DNA of 64,000 nucleotides from Rotaria sordida (lineage: Eukaryota; Rotifera; Eurotatoria; Philodinida; Philodinidae): assembly GCA_905250125.1 (NCBI GenBank), contig CAJNOL010000179.1:1-64000 (forward strand). The letters are read 5' to 3'. Both the position numbers and the translations under genes were made by a program. The notes under the pieces are model-generated. The model did no database searches and was not told where the DNA came from. It worked only from the letters and a program-made list of their open reading frames with translations. Shown piece after piece: positions 57,301 through 64,000 of this stretch (within the stretch, counting starts at the first letter, position 1; every line of letters begins with the position of its first letter).

Positions 57301-60300
57301 ATCATTTTCAATTGTTAGTTTAAAACAAGCTGTGCAATATTTAAATAAACAATCACAATTAGCAGTATAATCTTTCAAAATAAAATAAAAATGAATTTGA
57401 ATTTATTTATTTGATTTAGTCGGAATATATTTTTATTGTTAATGATCCAAGTACAGATCCAATATATCCAGGATGGCCTGTACGAAATTTATTAACATTA
57501 CTTTATTATCATTTGTAAGTAGGCAAAACAAAAAAAAAGAATTAATTGAAATGATTAAATTAATTTAGATGTTCTGTTGAACAACTTAATATTATTTGTT
57601 GGAGAGAAAGATTTCGTGATGGTCATCGATATGTTAATCATTCATTATATCTTCAATTAAAACCAGAATCAATTAGTAATATTGGTGGTAAGTCAAAAAA
57701 AAAAAAACATTCAAGTACTGATATTAATAGAATGTAGAAGTAGAATTCTCGAAAATATGGTTAATTAAATATTTAATTCGTATAAAAGTTCAAAAATTCG
57801 AAATTAGTGAAGCGAATATTTCTTTTATTTTTATCTTTAAATCAAAAAATAACAGAAAAGATTGTCCAAGATTAATAAATATTGTTAATTATAGAACTAA
57901 TTTATTTATCATAGATACAATACCATCATCAACTGGTTGGGAAAAAAATGAAAGACAACGTCTTGGTTCTCGTCAAGTTAATTTAAGTACATCAATGAAT
58001 CCAATACATCTAGCTGAAACAGCTGTTGGACTTAATCTTAAATTAATGAAATGGCGTTTAGCACCTGAAATTGATTTAGAAACATTGGAAAAAACCTGTT
58101 GTCTACTCTTAGGTGCTGGTACACTTGGTTGTAATGTTGCTCGATGTCTTATGGTAAATAATGAGAGACTGTATGTCGAATTTGATGATCTATCTTGAGC
58201 TAGAATATTATACATGTGGTTCATCGAATGGTATATAAGAAAAGCTACTTAAGATAAATTTATGCAAATTTTTCCTATATGACAGAACCGGTATATTGAT
58301 GATATTTTAACAATTTCTTATAAACAGAAAAATATTTTTTGACTTCCAGATCCCTTGAGGAGAACACGGAAAAATTTATTATTGTAACAAACATGAAATA
58401 TTTATAGATTGTTTTAGAGTTTCATGTCAAGGTCAAATATGAATACTTGAAATAACAATTTGGAAAAGAAATAATAAAAATAATAGACCTATTTCCTACA
58501 GCTATATTTCTGTATCCGTGTCCAGGGGTCTTGGAGATCAAAAAACTTTTTCCTATTTATCAACGAATTATTTATATCAGTTCATCAAAAATGCTGTACT
58601 AATTTTCATGCTGATACACAATTGTTCTGTAGTATAGCGTTGAACACACACTCGAATATCAAGTCGTCAAGAAGAAATAATCTAGATCTAAGAAAAGAGA
58701 TCATTTTAAGTATGATGAAACTATTGATTATAGAAAATAAGCTATTCAATGCACTGTAAATTGCTCTACAAAATCACATATATGATATCCTGATTAAAGA
58801 TAGGTCATCGAATCTAGCAAGATTTTTTTCTAGAAATTTAATTTTTTTTGCTTTTAAATATTAGGGTTGGGGTATTAAACATATAACATTTGTTGATAAT
58901 AGTCGTATATCATATTCAAATCCAGTTCGACAAACATTATTTACTTTCCAAGATTCATGTGAAAATAAACCAAAAGCACAAGCAGCAGCTGATGCTTTAA
59001 AAATAATCTATCCAGGAATTGTAAGATTAAAAATAAATGACGAAAAAATTTAGATCTATTTTATTTTAATGTTTTTTTTTTTTTTTTTATAAGAAATCAA
59101 CTGGATATGATTTAACAATTCCAATGCCTGGCCATACTGTTGGTGGTAAATAAATATATTATGTATTAAAATTAAAGTTTTTTAATTGATTTTTTTTGAA
59201 AAAAAAAAAAAAGATTCAACTATGGAAAAAGTTAAAGAAGATGTGAATTTATTACATGATTTAATTCGTCAACATGATGTTATTTTTTTATTAACTGATT
59301 CAAGAGAATCACGTTGGTTACCAACAGTTATTGGTGCTGTTGAACAAAAAGTTTGTTTTTATTTAATAATTCTATTTCAATAATAAGAAAATTTTTATTT
59401 GTTTTTTTAAGATTGTTCTATGTTGTGCTGTTGGTTTTGATTCATATGTAATTATTCGTCATGGTATTCCAACAAAAGACTTAGATTCATCATCATCATC
59501 ATCAACAACAACATATAAAAATTTTTTACCAGGTCATAAACTTGGTTGTTATTTTTGTAATGATATTGTTGCACCCGGTGATGTATGTATATGAAATAAT
59601 CCTTTCTTTTTTTTTATTAAATTTCTTTTTTAGAGTTCTATTGATCGTACACTTGATCAACAATGTACAGTAACTAGACCAGGTATTTCAATGATGGCAA
59701 GTGCATTATCTGTTGAATTACTTGTTTCTATTATACAACATCCTCTTCGGTAAGAATTATTCGATTGATTAATCTTTTTTTTTTTCTCATAATTAGTTAC
59801 ATGATAGAACCTATTACAAACTTTAAATTAATTATAGGATAAAAATTTTGACAGGCGATATTTCGATTTATTTTACAAAATACGATTCAATTGAAGTAGA
59901 AAATTTAAAACTTTTCCTTCTACAGTCGTTGTTCATATACAATCAATAGTGTCTCAATATAGAATGTTGCAAAAAAAATTGTGATTAACTTTTGAACAAT
60001 GAAAACGTTATCCATGAGTTTAGTGTAATTTTATTTCACATAAATTTGTTTGCATCCTCTAACGAAGGTTTTGCATAGAAGATTCTGTTAAAGAATTTTA
60101 TTCTTCATAATGATGCCAAATAAGATAACCATAGAGTTCAATAATCGACGAAATCTTATTTTTGTTGAACTTTTTAATTAAGTTCTACCATAATTCAATA
60201 TCGCAACTAGCCAGATATACTTTCACTATCGACATGAATTTCAGCAATTTGTTCTTGTTTCATTACTATGACACGTTCAGACTATGTGCTCTCTCTCTCT

Positions 60301-61629
60301 CAAATTACAAAACCTATTTTTATTGACCTATCGATACGGATTAACATGCTATTTAATTCAAAAAAAACAAAATATAACACAACATGATGTATGAAAAGGT
60401 CGACAAGTTATCATTGAAAATCGTATTTTTATCTATGCATCGTTTGTATTTTCAAAATGTACTGAATTCGATACGATCAATCTATCACATTGCAAAATAT
60501 GATTATTATTTTTTTGATTTGCAAACAATCTATTCACTTTTTTTTTGCTTATCAAAAAAAAATATATATATTTTCTCTGCTGGAAATCAACAAGAAATAA
60601 TTATATGGTTACATGCATTTAAAAATGACTTTGCATTTCCAATTATATTTAAATTTGTTGAAATATAATCATATGAAAATTATATTGAAATTGTTTTCTA
60701 AGATCGATCTACAATCTGAAGGCAAACACTTCCCTGGACAAAGATTTTATCTATCAACATGACATCACATACAGAATCATTAGCATAATGTAAATAGATT
60801 TTCATGCTTTCTATAAATAATCATAGATGACTATCAAATAGCCTTGATCTCAATGTTTTGAATTTGTTATATATAGGATACTATCATTAATAATAGACAA
60901 TAGGATAAAATTACAAAAACTATGATTCTTTAATTGATAAAATAAGAAAAGAAATTTGTAATGTACGTAAAAAAATGATCTCGTATAAATTTTGATTCTT
61001 TTTGAAAATTAAGAATGCATAGATAAAATAAGATTTTTACTTTTTAATTGTAGTCGAGCATTTTAAATATCAATCATTCGTTATATCTAATCAAATAATT
61101 TTATTGTATATTTAATTTAATTAATAAATATTTTTTCTTTTCTTATGGACTATATAATAAATAAAAGATTGATTTTAATTTTTGTAGTGGTCAATGTCCA
61201 GCATCAATTCATGCTGATCATGAAGAATCAATTCCAGAAACAGTTTCATGTCTTGGTATTGTTCCACATACAATACGTAGTTTTCTTAGTCGATATTCTA
61301 CTGTATTACCAACTGGTGAAGCATTTTCACAATGTGTTGCTTGTTCATCTATAGTAAAATTAGAAATTTAATATTTTGATTAGTTTTATTTTAATAATGA
61401 AAATATTTTCTTTTTAGGTACGTAAAGCTTTTGAAGATGATGGTTTTTCATTTTTATTGCAAGTTTTCAATGATTTAAATTATTTGGAAAATTTAACTGG
61501 TCTACGTGCAATGCAATTAGCAACTGATCTTAATGATGTATATTAAAAATTAAAAAATAATTTATCTTTTTTTAATATTTTTTTATTTAATTTTAGATAA
61601 TTGAATTGAGTGATGATGAAGAGATTTAA
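54392..61629 (+). CDS. ATG7: ATG7, E1-like activating enzyme of autophagy
   Basis: Seventeen exons: 54392-54524, 54583-54637, 56759-56882, 56938-57015, 57064-57180, 57230-57364, 57420-57514, 57569-57687, 57915-58153, 58865-59020, 59094-59145, 59214-59350, 59412-59582, 59634-59749, 61188-61353, 61418-61537 and 61597-61629. They give 681 residues (human 703) and all phases agree. ATG7 activates ATG8/LC3 and ATG12 with ATP and passes them to ATG3 and ATG10. The N-terminal domain begins [16 protein letters not shown]. The adenylation domain has the [11 protein letters not shown] nucleotide loop (about 349) and [18 protein letters not shown]. The catalytic Cys is in [13 protein letters not shown] (about residue 548), and zinc Cys pairs are in GCYFCND and CVACSS. 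The acidic tail ends SDDEEI. Four introns (2121, 227, 711 and 1438 bases) are enlarged. Confidence 0.97.
54638..56758. other. 2.1-kb ATG7 intron 2
   Basis: Mostly AT-rich filler. From about 56330 to 56480 the sequence has more CpG (GAGCGCGACGAAG, TTACGGATCGACTAATACG) and is followed by the small signal-peptide frame at 56499-56636. No known exon was recognised; an AT microsatellite lies at about 56090-56110. Confidence 0.5.
56499..56636 (+). CDS. possible short secreted peptide in ATG7 intron 2
   Basis: A 45-codon frame starting [20 protein letters not shown] has the hydrophobic core and small-residue end of a signal peptide, then only about 25 further residues ([14 protein letters not shown] region). 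It follows a CpG-enriched stretch. It may be chance, a nested small gene, or a first exon that splices elsewhere. No homologue is recognised. Confidence 0.25.
   Translation: MIRIVIIVLLLFLFRVCPVSGIEEATLFVFYYFVNFVCSLLKYIY
58154..58864. repeat. ATG7 intron 9 with imperfect inverted repeat
   Basis: Within the intron, the segment near 58328-58375 (GAAAAATATTTTTTGAC, then TCCAGATCCCTTGAG, then ACACGG) is roughly mirrored near 58515-58555 (complement of TTTTTTGATCTCCAAGACCC, then CACGGATAC). This suggests an old foldback element about 250-400 bases long. Non-coding. Confidence 0.4.
59750..61187. other. 1.4-kb ATG7 intron 14 containing a dispersed repeat
   Basis: No exon was recognised. The right part (about 60780-61075) matches, in opposite orientation, the repeat in NDUFS3 intron 3 (30020-30300). 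The left part is AT-rich with a CT run at about 60290; low-complexity frames only. Confidence 0.5.
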
Positions 61630-63200
61630 TTGTTGATGATTATTCATGCATTTTTCTTTTTCTGATTTAGTTTTTTTCTTTTTTTCTTTTATTGATATGA
61701 TTTTATATGACAGAGATAATAAGAAAAAAAAATGATAATTCAATGTTGTTTTAATTAAAAATTAGATCATTCTTGATTATGAATCAAAAAAAATAAATAA
61801 GCTTAAAAGATAAAAAAGCTTAATAAAGAAGTGCTTTGTATCTATGAATTTTATTCATTTTATATGATGAACACATTCAATTGATGGAAAGTATAATTTT
61901 GTCAATAAAGTATTAGTAAAATATCTTAATAGGATTGAAGTAAAGTCGCAGTTTCTTTCATAAATAATTTTGTTTTATTATATTGAGAAAAAATTGCGTT
62001 ATAAGAATATTTACTAGACCATTTTGTAAGTTTAGTAGTCATTAGTAGTATTTGTTTTAGAATAGTTATAAGAATAAAAAGATAATAATATTTTCAAGAG
62101 AAGATTTTATTAAATTATTATATTTTTAAGATATATTATTAAAAGTTTGTCGAATTATTTATTTATGATCTAACAAATTTCTTCTTGAAAATTTTTTTTT
62201 TTTGTATAAATATTAATGATAATAACTTTATAAGTTTAATATTAATCAAGAAAAAGGATTTATTAATTTCGGAAATAATTTCTAAATTAAATTCATATAA
62301 AATAAATGACAATGTTATCCTCTTTTTCGATTGAATTAACAAATCACTCGTGTGAACTGACTTGATCAAACTAACATTCAATAGAATATATTATATGAAA
62401 ATAAAGAAAATAGCAAGTTAATGAAAATGTCTCCTTGATTATTAAGTACTCAGGCACAAAAAAAAAGAAGAATGACTGTCATAACTTTAAGTGAAGAACG
62501 GAAATTATCTTTCACTTTTCTTTTACTTAATTCACACTTGTCAGGAGACTATTTAATTGCATTTATTAAACAGTTTTTATCGTATTCATTATTAATCATA
62601 GAAGAAGAAGAAGAAAAAAAAGTGATTTCTATCTTTCAATCGTTTCTTTATCTTCTTTGTATTTTGTTCTTTTTTTTTCAAAGACAATCTAATTAATGAA
62701 AAAAAACCTTTTTTTTTTTTGGATCACGACACAATCATATTGATAAACAAATGAACATAAATGAAGAATTATAGGCGGGGAAAAAAAATAAAGAGAATAG
62801 AAGGAAAAAAAAGTTTCTTGTTTTTTTTTTGTTGTTTTTAGTTGCAAATGTATATGACAAGCAAAACGAAAAAGAAGAAACAACACCAATAATCAACCAA
62901 CAGTGAAACCAAAAAAAAAAAGACGGGAACGCCGTTCTCAAAAGAAGACATGTATAAGGAGATAATAAATCTATATACAGACACATTGTTCTGTTTGTTT
63001 ACAAAACGATGCAAACTAGGCTATGTTATAATAGATAGATAAACTGTAATGAAAAAGACACAAAAAAAAAAAAAAAAAAGAAAGAAGGAAACTATGTTTG
63101 TCATATTATTAGTTCTTCTTTGATTCCATCATAGGCAGTTGTTATCACCTGAGAGAAAGAATAAATTGATAGAAAAAAGTTTTATTCACATTTTTTTCTA
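61630..63200. other. convergent 3' spacer between ATG7 and the EAAT gene
   Basis: The two genes end facing each other. The region holds T- and A-rich tracts, AATAAA-like signals for ATG7 at about 61793 and 61821, and no recognisable exon. The frames at 62472 and 62735 are low-complexity. Confidence 0.5.
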
Positions 63201-64000
63201 TTAAAGCTTTGACGTTTCATTGGAATCATCTCGACTACGCAATCGTCGACCAGTACTTATTTCTGATGCTGTTCGAGCTTTAATAGGTGCATCTATATTT
63301 TCTGTTTCTTCGAGATCAGGTGGACCTAATTCAGAACGAACTAGATGATTAACAACACCAGCTCCAATACCATCACCTAATATATTAACTGATGTTCGAA
63401 TACGATCTCTGAAATAATAAAAATTACCGAAAAGAAAATAAATATCTTTTACTTACAAAGCCCAATCAATAGCAAAAATAATTGTAATTTCTTTTGCAGG
63501 TATATTCACAGCTGACATAACTAAAAGCATTGTAACAAGACCTGCCGATGGAATTGATGCAGCTCCAACGGAAGCTACTGTTGCTGTTAAACTATTCAGA
63601 AAGAATTTTATAATATTAATATTTTTATTGTTCTATATATATATATATATTACTTACCTAACAATAATTAATTGACCAATACCTAATTGTCTTCCCATAA
63701 GTTGTGCAAGAAAAACAGGAGCAACAGCTTCATATAAAGCCGTACCATCTAAATTATTTCTAATGTTTTTTCCACTATATATTTTTATTTAAAAATTTTC
63801 TTACCCATATTAACCGTAGCTCCAATTGGTAATACAAATCGTGTTACACGTCTATCTAATTTTAATGTTTCTTCCAAACATCGAAATGTTACAGGTAATG
63901 ATGCAGCACTAATGAATTTTTTTTTTAAATTAATGTAAAAACCACAAAACAATAATATCTTACCTTGAACCTGTACCAATACCTGTTAACCAAGCTTGAA
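63201..64000 (-). CDS. excitatory amino-acid transporter, SLC1/EAAT family (3' part; start beyond the right edge)
   Basis: Exons from the edge: 64000-63964, 63908-63805, 63748-63658, 63591-63457 and 63408-63201, all in phase. They cover the last 190 residues or so. EAATs are trimeric plasma-membrane symporters that take up glutamate/aspartate with sodium and protons. Core motifs: [15 protein letters not shown] (HP1 end), [20 protein letters not shown] (the NMDGT cation site in TM7), [19 protein letters not shown] (HP2) and [18 protein letters not shown] (TM8). The Arg in DRIRT is the residue that favours acidic substrates; neutral ASCT-type carriers have another residue there. The Ser/Arg-rich tail after GAGVVNHL is presumably cytoplasmic. 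Substrate choice is inferred from that Arg. Confidence 0.94.

Noticed and set aside
1..64000. CRISPR arrays, bacterial operon signals, rRNA and tRNA genes
   Set aside because: Nothing with direct-repeat spacing, Shine-Dalgarno-led genes or recognisable RNA-gene boxes was seen; the window is spliceosomal-intron eukaryotic DNA.
1..64000. Spliced-leader RNA gene
   Set aside because: I looked for a short leader followed by a GT donor in a small repeated gene unit and found no convincing candidate here.

Overview
The window is a piece of a very AT-rich metazoan nuclear genome. Genes are dense, with many short introns (mostly 50-110 bases, GT...AG), homopolymer A/T tracts and many small inverted-repeat elements. 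The gene set is animal: Axin, CPEB, importin alpha, a radial-spoke protein, ATG7 and an excitatory amino-acid transporter. The base composition, the intron size and the splice-acceptor-like AG just upstream of many start codons (as expected for spliced-leader trans-splicing) fit a bdelloid rotifer best. That placement is inference; another trans-splicing lophotrochozoan is possible. A run of 100 N at 15506-15605 shows that this is a scaffold.

Layout. 1-8693: three tandem alpha-carbonic anhydrase genes on the minus strand (the first cut by the window edge), with repeat-rich spacers. 10757-13496: a GNAT acetyltransferase whose long intron carries a nested transposable element. About 14500-15700: decayed sequence and the gap. 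17206-18934: a CPEB1-type translational regulator. 21580-23807 (minus): a compact Axin. 27636-31366 (plus): four closely packed genes (histone-fold/TAF12-like, RPA3, NDUFS3, mitochondrial bL36) that look like a trans-spliced operon. 32493-32849: a small membrane protein. 33899-40004: an F-box/WD40 gene with two antisense genes nested in its introns (a proline-rich alveolin-like protein and a one-pass membrane protein). 40879-43308: importin alpha. 45135-48999 (minus): radial spoke head 4/6. 51039-52683 (minus): a PRAS40/Lobe-like protein. 53928-61629: SH3BGRL-like then ATG7, a second possible operon pair. 63201-64000 (minus): the 3' part of an EAAT/SLC1 transporter.

Most genes are unrelated housekeeping, ciliary, Wnt, TOR/autophagy or transport genes, so no single pathway dominates. 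The most distinctive points are the tandem carbonic anhydrases with divergent active sites and anchoring, the operon-like block with acceptors abutting each start, the antisense nested genes, and several foldback/MITE-like elements. One of these is a 92-bp hAT-like insertion with a clean 8-bp target duplication inside another element. Gene models were made by reading exons and checking splice phase by hand; all exon edges are predictions without transcript support.
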